Assembly: GCF_001522545.3 (NCBI RefSeq)
Contig: NC_031776.1
Coordinates: 21,161,511-21,225,510 of the forward strand
Direction: 5' to 3'
Length of the DNA stretch: 64,000 nt
DNA from: Parus major
Taxonomy: Eukaryota > Chordata > Aves > Passeriformes > Paridae
Position numbers and translations under genes: made by a program. Shown here piece by piece: positions 11,545-24,400 of the stretch. The notes below the pieces were generated by a model that searched no databases, was not told where the DNA came from, and was given only the letters and a program-made list of their open reading frames with translations. Within the stretch, counting starts at the first letter, position 1, and every line of letters begins with the position of its first letter.

Positions 11545-13665
11545 TTTCATAAGTCTTTCTCACTGCATTTTCATAAATAGGTTTGGATTCTTGATTTTCT
11601 TCCTATCATTCTTCTTCCTGCAAAAATTGCTTTGAAAATATTTCCACATGACAGCTGGATTTCACACTGAGTCTTTTCCATGGAATATTGATGATGAACT
11701 ACAAACTAAATACTATTAGGTGGGCATCAGCTTGGATATAACTTGCCCTTTGAACTATGGATTCAACTCCTGACATTGTTCAGTTAATCACCTGCCTGTT
11801 CTAGAAGCAAGTTGATTTAATTTTAGAATTTGACCTGCTATTAAAAAAGCAGAGCTAGAAAAGAGAGAGTTTTAAATGAGTTTTATCTATCTTTCCTTTT
11901 GGCAATAATCGGTGTGATTTTTCATGAGAGCTAAGATAGCCTTGAACTTGCCAAGATGCTTTATAGTGAGTTTCACATTACCAAAATTGATAATGTCTTA
12001 AATTAAAATTTTCTTTTAAAATGTTTGAACTGGTATTCTAAATTTTTCAAAACCAAGTAGTTCTTACCAAAAGGCTTTATTATTGCTCCCTGACCCAAGC
12101 AGACCACCAGTGTTCTGAGACCTTGTATTACATTGTATTACATTGATTGGTTGTTACATGAAGAAGTTAATTAATAGTTGAGAATGTTTTGGGGTTCTTT
12201 GTTTTGTTTTCTGGTCAGGTAATACAAAGTCTTTTTCAGTACATACTTCATGAATAAACAACGACAGTTTGCTAATAGTTTCTCTGTCTGACTTTCCAGT
12301 TACTCCTGCTCCCAAGGGAGCTGCTTTGACTCTTCTAAGGTCTAGCACATGACTGTCTCACGCTTTGCTGGCCCTTTTCTTTGCCCTTTTTAAAATTTGC
12401 AGCCACTCCAAAGAGGAACCTTGGCTTAGAGCATCACTGTTTATCAGATCTGTGTACAATCTAGTGCCATTTGTTTCCATGATAGTTTCTAGCTGTCTCA
12501 TTAAAATATTTCTTCCAATTAGGATAACCAAGAATTACCTGACTCTAATTAGATTTCTGTTTGCTTGCAGATCAAACAGACTTGATGGCTTTATGGTTTC
12601 CAGTATAAATATATCCCAAACATTTCTAGTGCACAGAAATGTGCATAGATTCCACTTCCTCACAACAAAAACAGAAGTTCTCTATTCCTCTTTGCTTCTT
12701 CTGGTTTCTTTTTTCCCATCTCTTTAACTTAATATACAACAGCAGATGGGTTTACTCCCTGTTTTGTACCATACTCTGTCTTGATGCTTACTACATTTTC
12801 TGCTCTTTGCCTATACCCAATGTGCCTGTATCAATGATGACAACTTCTTTATCTGGGCAGACTTTGAAAGGAAGCTTTGTGGTTTATTCACAAAGGAATG
12901 AAAACATTCTGTTCATTATTTACCATTGACTTTCTGGCCCACTCAAAAATAAGTATTTTTTATCAAGTTCCTCCATCATTGCTATCGTCTGACCCATACT
13001 TTTGGTACTAGCAGGGAAACCTTCAGGCAAATCAGCAAATCAGGCTTTGTGATTTGCTCAGGTCTTTTTGCCCTGCACCAGTCAAGACTACTCAAAAGAC
13101 TCCATCAACACAGTGCTGTAAATCAGTGTCCAAGTGAGAATGATTGACTTCACAAGATATCTGATGAAGGTGTAAATTTATTGTGTAATTAGTTTACCTG
13201 CTATGTACAATCTCTTGGTGACTAAGCTGCTTTTGAAAACATTTCCTTTACACTCATCAAGCCTCAGTTGCATCTATTAAATATTAATTATTCTACAGAG
13301 AGAAATCTATGTATCGGTTTATAATTTCTCTTCAGTACAGCAGTTTGTCTTATCATTTTATATGTTGAAATTTAGAGAACTTTTTTTTTATTTGCAGATA
13401 TCTTTTTATGCACATTATAATACAGGCTGGTGACTTCAGTGGGAAGTCAGGTTTGTGGGTATATGCTGAAAGGAACTTCTGCAGGAAGAGGTACAATAGC
13501 AAGAAAACACTTAATCCAAACATATTGTACAAAGATAATCACTAGTACACAGAAGTTTTACTATAAACCATGGATTTTTTTAAGAAGCTAGCCTATATAT
13601 TCATAAATACCATGTCTTTAAGTACCTTTGTTTCTATACTTCAAATGGGGAAAAGAAGCTAACAT
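11545..13665. other. Unique non-coding sequence
   Basis: This contains a short tandem (TTGTATTACA twice, about 12123-12142). A 120-codon plus-strand open frame (12365-12727) overlaps a 96-codon frame (12639-12929). Both are rich in Leu, Phe and Ser, as expected from T-rich DNA, and neither has a recognisable motif. Confidence 0.45.
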
Positions 13666-13671
13666 CTTGAA

Positions 13672-13725
13672 TACAAAAACCACAAACAAACCAACAAACA
13701 AACAATCAAACAACAAACACACCCT
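13672..13725. repeat. A-rich (CAAA)n tract
   Basis: Repeated CAAA/CCAAC/CAAAC units followed by a C-rich stretch (ACCCTCCCCCCAAAC). It is the same kind of tract as at 3346-3430. Confidence 0.8.
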
Positions 13726-15230
13726 CCCCCCAAACCCAGAAAGAGCAAAAAGAACTGAAGTCCTGTAACATATGATAAAGAAAAGAATCTGTGTCTGACA
13801 AAAGGAGTGAAGAGAAAAAATCATACATGGTTTGGTGAAAATCAAGTTTCATATGGTCAGGGTCCTTTTTTTCCCCAGTGATGTGTTCAGGTCAGGCCAA
13901 AATAGCTACATTTCTTGGCATTTCACTTGGTATAATAAAATGCTACAGGATCTCCCCCCCCCATTTCTCCCATAGCACACTTACTAGATTCGTCCAAATT
14001 CCTTTACTCAAATCTGGTAGTTCTGGCATATGGGCTACCAGCTGCCCATAAAACCGTGGTTATCTTCATTTTACAACAGGAAGAAAGCCTTTTTAGTGAA
14101 ACATTATACATATATTTTATCAGCATGCCTATTTTTATTTGAGTTTCTTTCCTCTCTTATCTCTCAACACATTTAGATTTCAGATCATGAGTTTTGAATT
14201 GTTTTGAACTAAACAAAACAGAAATGTCTTTGCAGCAATATGCTGCAGCTTTAAGTGTTGTGTTCTGACCTATGAGAGAGAGAGGAGGAGAGCACCATAC
14301 CTATTCCATAGCTTTCATCTCAGGCAGTCAGGGGTGCTTCTCAAACACTGAGTGAGGAGGGGTAAATTCATGAAAAGCTGTCTTCTTCAGTGATGACCAG
14401 CCACAGTCACCTGGCCTGTTACCATTTCTGGAGTATACCAAGCACAATGAATAATTCTAATACATTTTCAGTCATCCAGGACTGCAGAAATCAGTCACTA
14501 CAGATATAAAACTGTAAAGCTCAGTGTTCTTTGGTAGTGTACTTATTTGTACTATGGATATAAAACTTTTAGTTACATTTCCTGTTTAGAGACTGTTTAA
14601 AGTTTCTGAATGGCAGATCAGTGTTTTTTTGGCCTTACAATGAGAAGTAAAAAGCAGCACCACAACACTCACTAACAGGTTTCTGTATTTTTTTACTGAA
14701 ATAGCAGTTATTGAAATGTCAATATCTATTGATTGGATTTGTTCATCTGCATCTCCACATCTCCCGGGTGTCCCTGGCCTCTTGGTTTTTTTTGTTTTTT
14801 TTTTTTAGTCAGATGGCAGGCACAACTGCTTTTTCACTTGTTCTGTATATATAAATTTTAAACAGATTTGAAATGGATCTCATTTAAAACATTTATATCA
14901 AACCCCCCATTTTTAAGGGAAATATATTAGGAAATATATCCCTCCCTCTTCTCCCCCTGTTTTAGGCAAATAGGAATACAATTCTTTTCCTTAGCTAATT
15001 CATTTTTAAACTTTCATTTTCTCTGTAATTCTGTGAGATAGATTTTGCAGGAAATTATTCTCTATATTTCAGATCTTTGGATACATGGGCTGGAAATTAG
15101 GAACAGAACTGAGAGTCAACTCTCAGGTTCCTATTTTCTCCTCTAGGGGCAAGAATATTGATGAAGCAGATCTAGCAAAAAACATGAGATATGATGATGA
15201 GAAGAGATATGTATCTGTAGCATTATACTT
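13726..15230. other. Unique non-coding sequence with homopolymer tracts
   Basis: T runs at 14786-14793 and 14795-14806 and a C run near 13953-13962. No coding signal or repeat family was recognised. Confidence 0.45.
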
Positions 15231-15234
15231 ACAA

Positions 15235-15560
15235 TCAGAGGGTTGTTTAGGTTAGAAGAGGCCTCTGAACATTATTTAGACCAACCTCATGCTCAGAAGA
15301 ACTGCATTTAACTTCAAAGTTAAATGCAGTTCATGAGCAACTCACCCAAGTTCCAAAAATCTCCAAAAAGTGGCAATTGACACAACTTCTCTGAGCAGCA
15401 ATGTACATTGCTTTTCCAAATGTCCTTGTTAATACAGCCTTTGTCACCACAAGTGCACAGCTGCTGACTCATGTTCCACTTGCTCAGCTGGATCCCAGAT
15501 CCTTTTCTGCAGAGATGCTGTTGGTCTCATGTTCTTTCTCACCTCCACTCCCAACTTCTC
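15235..15560 (-). mobile_element. Degraded CR1 LINE 3' region, minus strand
   Basis: On the plus strand, TTTAGGTTAGAAGAGGCCTC and TTTAGACCAACCTCATGCTC align to the reverse complement of the CR1 3' region (ggttggaagagacctc...tagtccaaccccctgctc). Further right, GACACAACTTCTCTGAGCAG matches gactccacaacctctctgggcag. CTGCTGACTCATGTTCCACT and CAGATCCTTTTCTGCAGAGA match the block with ctggctcatgttcaac and caggtccttttctgcagag. The element's 3' end lies on the left. The terminal 8-bp repeats are missing or eroded. A perfect inverted repeat sits inside it at 15299-15332. Confidence 0.8.
15299..15332. repeat. Perfect inverted repeat, 16-bp arms, 2-bp spacer
   Basis: The left arm GAACTGCATTTAACTT (15299-15314) and right arm AAGTTAAATGCAGTTC (15317-15332) are exact reverse complements separated by CA. 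The flanking bases do not pair. It lies inside CR1-derived sequence, where the consensus as I remember it has no such palindrome. Confidence 0.97.
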
Positions 15561-18115
15561 CCCCAACTTCTCCCTTCCTTTCTCAGTAACATTTCAGGCA
15601 TTTTTTGGTTGTTGTTGTTTTCCTTTGGTAAGTTCTATGGGTTCTGTAAATATGAGATTCTCCTGAATGCCCTTTCTTTGCTATAAAACTTCCTGTTCAG
15701 CCTGTGGGGACATGGAGTACAAGGTCTATGTTTTCCCTTGGTGAATCCTCCAAAATCTGCTGATTTGAAGGAGCTCAGCCACTTCCCTGAATATTGAATG
15801 GAAGCCCCCATGTCCTCATGAAGAGTTCCAAAAATGTTCTGCAGGTGTAAAATTTATTTTTATTTGAAATGTAAGAACTATTTAAATAGATTCCAGAAAT
15901 AGTCCTTGGTTTCATCTCTCACAGTTCACCATGTACATATTTTTTGTATGTACTTTCTAGATGTGTTTAGGAGATTAATCTCAGAAACTACACAGGAAAT
16001 ACATGCAGCATATCAATAAAACCTTGAAAACAGATTTACTTATGGATTGTATAATGTGGACAGTGAAAACATTATAGGAATAAGAGAGTTTCATGTTGCA
16101 GTGGTAGCAAAGGAGCAGAAAGGCTATTGAACTAATTGTATAATAAGTTATTAAAAGAACTGCTATGGTGACAGATGGAAATAAACACTGCTGCATGAAT
16201 AATAATCATGTTTTTCCCTAACCAGAGATCAACTCTAGACATTCTGTCTGAATTAATTTTCCTTTAAATTAAGAGAAAAAAATAAACAGAAAACAAAAGA
16301 ATTAAATCCCTACATATGTCTCCTCTGTAATGCACTTTCTGTGCACTGTAATACAATTTTCCCTCAGAAATGGAGGCTATCCATGAGTACAAGACATTTA
16401 GAAATGTATGTGTGTAAGACATGAAAAGCAGTGAGCAAACATCAATAAGAATTCAAACAGTAATTGCAGCTAAAAAACTCTACAAAAACAACCCAAACAA
16501 AAAACAACAGCAGAAGCTGTCAAAAAAATGTATTGTCCATCACAATGAATTAATTACAAGAAATGGATGTACATTCTGCATAGAAATTATGGTCATAAGA
16601 ACATGGAAGCCATATATTGATACCTTTATGTATCCTAATACTCCCCCTCTCTCAGCATAAGTAAGTTACTCCTTGCTATTGTCTTCCTGTCTTCACATTT
16701 TCTTCAAATCAAAGTAAAATTTTCAGAACACTCAGTAATGTTGTCAGTGTATTTGAGAGTTTGTGAACTCTCAGAGTCTGAGACCTCGGGTGTACTGTCA
16801 AATCAGAGATAATAATTGAAGTAGTAATCATGTAACAAAGCAGGAGGGTAATTTTGTAATTTTTATGTTAGTGTAATTCATGTTCGTTTTGAGATAAGTT
16901 TTGTCAAATGTTATGAATACAGGATTAGAGAGATGTTACTTCAAATCTGTGTCATCTCTGTTTTCCAGCAGCCAAAGTTTATCTGTTGCCTATTTCAAAA
17001 TAAGACCTCTTTTATTTTCCATTTTGTAAAGCACTAAGCATATTCTTTGGCCTAAATAAATAATGGGTTTTAAAATAGAAATATCCCTCAGACCTTGACT
17101 TTCAGACTCATGTGCTCATTTTGCTTGTATTGCTAGATGGTTTGACTCTGATTTATTGTTATATTGTTAAGCATGTAGAATTAAATACTTGAAACAAAGC
17201 TAGTCCTATTGCAAAACCCAGGTATTTTATGTACCCAGGGCTCTGAAAAAATTCTATATCTTTGCAAAGCAATTAGCACAATTTTTTTGAAGTGTAGTAT
17301 ATGGCAAGTAAACTTGTAAACATACATTAAGAAATCCTTTTTATTGCTAAATTCTGAACTGAGATGCAATTCCATATACATTTATTATCTTATAGTCATT
17401 ACTATGGCATTCATAATTTAATATTACTGGTGACAATACCAACTATTTGAATTTGCTATGAAAATTCGAAGTCACAAGTCTACTTTGCATTCAGCTGTAG
17501 GTGTGTACTTGGACAAGTTCAAGGTAGACAAAAGAGTTTTCTGAAAGCACAACAAACACAGAAGCTTCCTCGATCTGTCTGCCACAAGGTACAGATTCCC
17601 AGGGGCTCCACTTTCAGGCTGAGTGTAGCAAGTGACTGAGGGACTTTCAGAGCTATGACTGAACAACAGTCGCGTGTTAGAAATCAAAGTGAGGATACCT
17701 CTGGGGACATTAAAGGAGACCTGAATCCAGTATGTGTAGGTGACTCTCAGGTGAGATTTAGCACTCTGTTGAACACCAGCTGGGACATGGGCAGGTGAGA
17801 ATTAGAATAAATATAAGGTGCATACTCATCTTGCACAAGCCTTGTTCTTTAATGTAAGTTTTGTTCATAAGCCAACAGGGAGGTCTGACAGTGCTTTTGT
17901 TCATTGCAAAGTTCAAATGCTGTATTTTTTACTTGGTAGCTCTTACTCCAGTGAGATTTTCAGAAGAAAAAAGCAGTCTGTCTTTAAGAAGATTCAGTTA
18001 GGTAGCTCAACAGAATTTTGTGGTACTTTTTATAGATATTTAGACATGCTAGAGATGTAATGTTGAGAAACCAAGAGCTTATATAGTCACACTGTCACCA
18101 CAGGTTATAAATAAT
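15561..18115. other. Unique non-coding sequence
   Basis: AT-rich, with short GTT repeats near 15607-15620. Open frames of 60-80 codons have no motif. Nothing further was recognised. Confidence 0.45.
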
Positions 18116-18118
18116 ATC

Positions 18119-18155
18119 TTTTTTTTTTTTTTTTCCTTTTTCTTTTTTTTTTTTT
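18119..18155. repeat. Poly-T/pyrimidine tract
   Basis: T16, then CC, T5, C and T13. It is followed by AATAG and then AGGAAAGG. It could be a reverse-oriented poly-A tail, but no retrocopy body was recognised beside it. Confidence 0.85.
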
Positions 18156-18452
18156 AATAGGAAAGGTTTTTGTTGCCATCTAGCACCAGGATAAAATTTT
18201 CATGCTATCCTATAAATACTACTTTTTCCTCCTGATCTCCTTTTCTTCTGCTTTTCCTTTGGCTAATGCTTCATGCTAGAGATCTTGATTTAATTTAGAT
18301 AGATAATTCTTCAGTAGCAAATAATTAACTCTGAGCTACAATGTTCTATTTACGGCACATACAAATGATGAATATTATTTCTCATCATGTCTCAATAAAC
18401 AACAGGCTTCTAGTTTGTATACACAGTGCAAATCAGTTTTTATCTAGATTTT

Positions 18453-18477
18453 ATCTACTAGATATCTACTAGATATC
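18453..18477. repeat. Short tandem repeat, ATCTACTAGAT twice
   Basis: Two exact 11-bp copies (18453-18463 and 18464-18474) followed by ATC. It is a slippage-scale duplication, and the preceding TATCTAGATTTTATC is related in sequence. Confidence 0.9.
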
Positions 18478-18479
18478 AA

Positions 18480-21400
18480 AGGGAAGAAATAGACTTTTAG
18501 ATCTACTTTACAAAGTAAGGAGAGAAATCTCCTGCACCTGCAATAGCTCTAGAACAGAAAATATTCTGGTTTGGCTTTAGCTACTGTGAGCAAACCCTTG
18601 ACTATAGCTTTGAGTGGTGGGACATCACTGTACTTCAGAAGAACCTGTATACCTTATCTCCTCCTCTGGAAAATCCCAAATGACATGGGATTATATTTTG
18701 ATACCTTCAAAACATAATGTAGGAAACACAGATATTTTAAAGGTAGTTCTGATGAACTTCAGACACACAGAAGCTCAGCAGAAGGTTGAACTGTAAGCAA
18801 TTAATCAATTTGTTGAGGGTATTTAGTTTTATTTTATGTGTCTGTGAGTGTAAACTCTAAGGAAGAAGAAACCAGCAGAGAACAACTTGATGACCACCAT
18901 GATTTTTGTTAAAAAATTGTAATCCCTTGACATCCTGTACACACATTTGACACCCACCCATTTTAGGATTATCCCACATTTAGCACTGCTGCTTTCTGCA
19001 GTTCCTTAAGCCTCCCATTGCTATTTTCTGCACAATACAAAATTGTATATCTGTAAAGGCACTGTGACTTGAATGATCCATTTTCAATTAAAGTAGAACT
19101 ATAATGCATTTTCCCTACCTCCCACATGCCTATTTTTATCACTTTTCTTGTTCTGACTCAGAAGATGTGAAGGGAAGTGCTGAGGCTTTGCCTAACATTC
19201 AGTGTCCCAGGAAACCACTGCCCTCCTACTCAGTTTGCCTCTGCACAGGCGGTACTGTGTGAGCAAGCTACTGCCATCGCGTGCTGAGCACCAGAGCGTG
19301 TGCACCCAGGATCCAGCTCCAAAGAGAAATATTGAATCCTCAGGACTCAGTATATTGCTGCTGACTCAGATGTTTATGCTAACGTATTGCATCTATTAGG
19401 TAGCTCAATTCTCAGAAAGATCTAAGAGCTGCAAATTGGGGGAAGTGTTCTTACTGTATACAGATCTCTCAATGACATTCACAATAGCTGGGACACTGGG
19501 CCACAATTGGAAAGTAAAACAATGAAGAATGGGACAACACGCTTACATTAGTGCCAAAGGAGAAAGGTTGTTGAAAAAATCTGTGTGTCTTTGCATTTGA
19601 GTTATTTCTGTCCCCGCCATGTTAGAAGTTTAGTTATTCAAATGTTCCTAAATTTCAAAGTTGCTCAAAGAAACCTTTCTTTCTCCCAATCCCTAACCAC
19701 CCCAAGAACTTGCACTCTACCTCTGTGTTTTTCTCTACAGAAACTGAAAAAAAGAAGCAGTCCTTTAGATTAGGGACCTGCATGAGAGAAGACAATGCTC
19801 TTGTCCCTAGTATTAAGTTGGGTTCTTGTTTGTAAGTTTCTTTTCTGGCTCCTAGAAACTTGTAGCCAGCGGGATCATGTCTGTGCTCAAACCTCACAGT
19901 GAGTCAGCAGAAATGAAATGGGTCTAAAGGAAAGGTCCCAGAGAGAAAGACTCACTGTATTGGTTCGTTTCTGATTTGCTTTCAGTCCTCATCCTGGAAT
20001 CAGAGCTTTGACTTTCTAATCCTTTAGCCTTCATTCTGACTGGAATCATCCTGCCTAAATCTGTTTCATTTCTGCCTGCTCCTCATCTTGGGGTCTTCTG
20101 TTTGACTGAACTTCTGCATATCTTTTTGCTTTTTCCATTTGGATCAATGAATGTGGACACTCTAGCACTCAAACTGGGCTTTTTATTTGTCCTTAGCAGT
20201 TCCTGGCTTTGAGCTGTTGTGTGTGATTTGCATTGCACATCAAATCCAGCCCAGGCCTAGCCATGCACGTGCTCTCAGAGTCTGCAGGCTGTAACAGCTG
20301 AGCACACAGGCTTTGTAGTACTGGAGATGTTCCATAGACACGGACAAAAAGTCTTTTGTATCCATATACCAAGACAGCAAAAGTGTATGTTCAGGCAAAT
20401 TTTTTTATAAAATTCTTATTGAGTCTTACAAATCACTAAATCACTCTTATCAAGCCAAAATATAGTCACATTACAGTCATTTCAGGAAACTTGGAAGGCA
20501 TATTAAAAAATATTAACCACTTCAAGCTCTTAACACTTTTAAAAACCAACTTCATGAAAATGGGGTGAACTTTATCCAAAATTGCCATTTGTTTAATGTA
20601 TGCAAATAAATGCAAAATACAAAAACAACTACCTAAGAATGCCCAGTATTAGAGGATGTTTTTGATCAGCTAAGCTATGAAATTTTTAAACTACTGTGAA
20701 ATTTTTAAAATAAAAATAATTTAATATTATTTGCAACATAAGTTGTATAAATACTGAACTTTAATGTATTTTTTCTAATCTTTCCTTAATTTTATAATTA
20801 AATCTCATTGATGTAATGTCCAGTTTCTTTACTTACAGACCATAAAGTGTACTAAGTGTGCAATGTTTTTATCTCACTGAATGACAAATACTAACACCCT
20901 CATTAAGCTGCAAATCTATTCTGCTACTTCACAAAGTAAACCAGGATCACTGTGTTCTAATAGCTCCCAGTGAAAATTGGAAAAGCCCAGTTTTTTGAAA
21001 GTGAAGCTTAGAAACTATGGTTCTTTTTTGGCAGAAGAGAATAATATCCTGGAAATAGCTAACGCAGTAGAGGACTATATGGAGTTATATGGGCAGATTT
21101 TGAAATATAGGGTTTGGTGTTTGGCACTGTTCTTTAAAGATATTCTGACAGTTTAAAATATTTGAATACACCTCAATCTAGGTATCAATTTGTTTAATTT
21201 AAATATCATCTATATTTGTATTTATTCTGGTATCCATCCCCACAAAATAACTATATATGTTGTAAGCTAGTGCAACTGGCCTAAGATAAGCACATTCTCT
21301 TTTTGTTTAGTGTGGTCATATTTCTCTTATGATGTTTTTGGTTCAGAAAAACACCTACTATAATTGTGAATATTAAGGAAGAAAATACTGGATGAAAAAT

Positions 21401-24400
21401 TGAATGAAAAAGGAAGCAACAGCTGGAATAAGCCAGAGAATTGAGAACTGGAGAAGAAAATTTAATGAGATTAGCAGAAAAGGAAAACTGAGAGTAGGAG
21501 ATGGGTGGGAAGTGATCTACAGAGAAACTGTATACCCAATAGTTTGTTTCTTAATGGATCAAACATTCTGTCAAAATTTTTAGTCATAAATCATGGGATT
21601 TTCTTCTTAGAGTTTACATGAGGGGTGAAGGTAACACTGATTCTTTTCCTGATTTGTTTCTCATGTGTATTGCTCAAGCTCAGTATAAAGTGTTAAAGAG
21701 AAGTTCAGAGCTTACTTATATTAAATACAAGTCACAGTCTTCTTATGGGTTTTGTTATCATTGGTTCCTTAAAATTCTTGAGATTGATGAAACTCAAGCA
21801 AACTTTTCTCCTCTGGTCTTTCAAAGAAGTTGGGCAAAAATGCTGTTCCAACTTCTACGATTTAAATCCTAATTATTAGTGGAAATGTAACTTGTATAAA
21901 TTGCAATATACACACTAAAATTTAAATATTTAAATATTTAAAGAATACAATTTACCTATATCTGTCAGGACTTCATGTTTTATGTTCTACCCTTTTGAAT
22001 TTTTTATTTTTTTCCTGTATGTTTTGTCTTTGACATACACAAATAAAAAATAATAAAAAAAGAATAAGCAATTTTAAATGGAGATTATGGTTGCAGAATA
22101 CAGCTTTCTGTTCTTGTTTTGTATATTAACAACAGTCTAGTATTTGGCAAGAGTGACCCTGAGCTTTGGAGTCAGGTTTTAGCAGAAAAATAAACAAACC
22201 CAAAATATCCCAAACACCTAATTTTTCAAAACAGTATGAAGGACATAGCTGTAATGTTTCAATATTTTAAAATTGCTTCAGTCTGAAATGGTTCAAATCC
22301 ATGATTTCCAAGTCAATAAAGTACAGACTGCCTTTCTGTTCATTCGCTTCAGTTCTGAAGTCTAAGTGTCTCACTTTTCAATGTAAATATTCTAAAAGAA
22401 TTACCAGCACAGAGCCCATCTTTTCATTTGCCAACAGAGTGACCTGAATTTTACAGAGCTAGCTGTCCTACTTGCCTCTGGAATTCGACAAAAATAACTG
22501 CAATTAATATTTCTTCAGCCATATGCCATTGTACAGTAGCAGATTATTCTATTATTATCTTCTTTAAAATTAGTTTTTTTAATTGATGATCTTTTATAAA
22601 ACAAAAGCATTTTTCATGGCTGGCAGGAGGTATATAAACAAATGTATGAAGACCAGTTGCATTCAATTTTAAGACTTGGTAACTCAGATAATTATGCAGA
22701 ACTAATTAATTCAAAATCTGTTTATCAACATTATCTGTAGCTGCAGCATTTCATCCCAGAGGCATTAACAAAGGCTTATCACCTGCTTTCTTGTTGTATT
22801 TTATCTTAAAGGCAAATCAATAGGCAGAGTATAGAAAAAAAAAAGCCATTTCCACAACTAACAGTTAACAAAACTTGCAAGAGCTTTTAATATCTGTTAC
22901 CAATTAGTTTTCCTGGCTTAAGATAAATTCTAAGTCGAAATGGGATGTACAAACCGATAACATTTATGCTTCTAATACGTAGAAAAACTATGTGAAAATA
23001 AGTTTTGAAATACAAAGAAATATTTAAAGAATTAAAATAATTATTCAAGTGTTAGTTGATTATTCTCAGTAAAATATTCACTGTGCACTTGTAAATGTTG
23101 TGGGTGAATGAAATCTACCTGTTGAAGAACTGTGCCGATGCAATTTGGTTTATTACTCTGTCATTTTTACTTCATTTCTGTTCTTTCATGTATTTTTTAA
23201 TGTTATGCTTTGAGGACCACATTTTCATTCACTATTACTTGTATTCATATAGAAATATTAAATAACAAATGTAGAGGTATACAAAGTGCTTTGAAAGAGT
23301 GTTGTTTCACATTTTTGTCCAAGTTTGTAGTACATTCTAGTATGGGAATAGCTTGATATCTAGCACTTAGTGTGTGAGCTCTCAAATATTCATCCAAGAA
23401 AATGTAGTTCTGAACCTGAGAGGTTTGTATTTCTGTTCATCAGTATATCTAAAACGTTATTATATGAAAAAATATTTAAATCCAGATTTTTATAGGCCTA
23501 AACTACAGGATAGTAAAGTAAACTGACTTCAAGATGTGCTCATGGAGTCTCTCCATTCCAAATTTCTCTCTAAATACTAAAGTCAGATGAAACCAGTAGC
23601 TATGGCTACATAAGTACAACAGTATCTTGTAGAATCCATAGATGAAATCCTGTTCCCAGCGCAATCAGTTACATGAAGTGATTCCAGCATGGCACAGGTA
23701 CCTACAAAAGGTAAATGTCATGATCCTGCAGCTTTTCACACTCTCTATTTGCATGCAAAATTAGTCACATACATAAATATTGACAAGGTTTGAGTCACTG
23801 TCAAAAGGCTATTGTGGCGATTTTTTTTAATAATAAAATTTTTACTTTTTACACCTGTTGGTAACTGCTTGTTAATAACTTTCCCTTTTTTTGGAATTCC
23901 AAAAATTCTTCCACTCCCGAGAGATCGGGGCTTATACATGTTTATTAACAAAATTGTGTGCTGGGGTACATTTCTATTAATATTGCCAAATCATATTTAA
24001 ACAAAATTCTGAAATAAAATGTAATTGTTTAATTAGCATATTTTGGTTTTGATCATTAGTGGAGAAGAAAGTCTCATTCAAGGAGGCACAAATACCGACT
24101 AGCTGGATTTTACTGCAGGTGTGAAGCACATTCCCTTTTCAGATAAGCTACATTTACTTCTATACTAGCCATACCTTTAAAATGTATGGAGCACAGCAAA
24201 GCACAAATTATACACTATGCTCAGTGTAGCATAACATAGAATAAATTCAGCAACAAAGAAACGAGATAGTTCCAAAAGCATATTGTATTGCCTGCTCACA
24301 GGAAATTATAGGTAAAGAGAAGTGACATTCAAGGGTTAAATTACGAAATTTTGCAATTTATTTCTCATCATTTATGAGATTGTTAAATGTCAGAAAGTGG

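Noticed and set aside
12365..12929. Overlapping 120- and 96-codon plus-strand frames
   Set aside because: Leu/Phe/Ser-rich content is expected from T-rich DNA. There is no domain, CpG or splice context.
19202..19399. CpG-bearing plus-strand frame preceded by an acceptor-like pyrimidine tract and CAG
   Set aside because: No donor or polyadenylation signal follows, the frame has no motif, and the CpG cluster is small.
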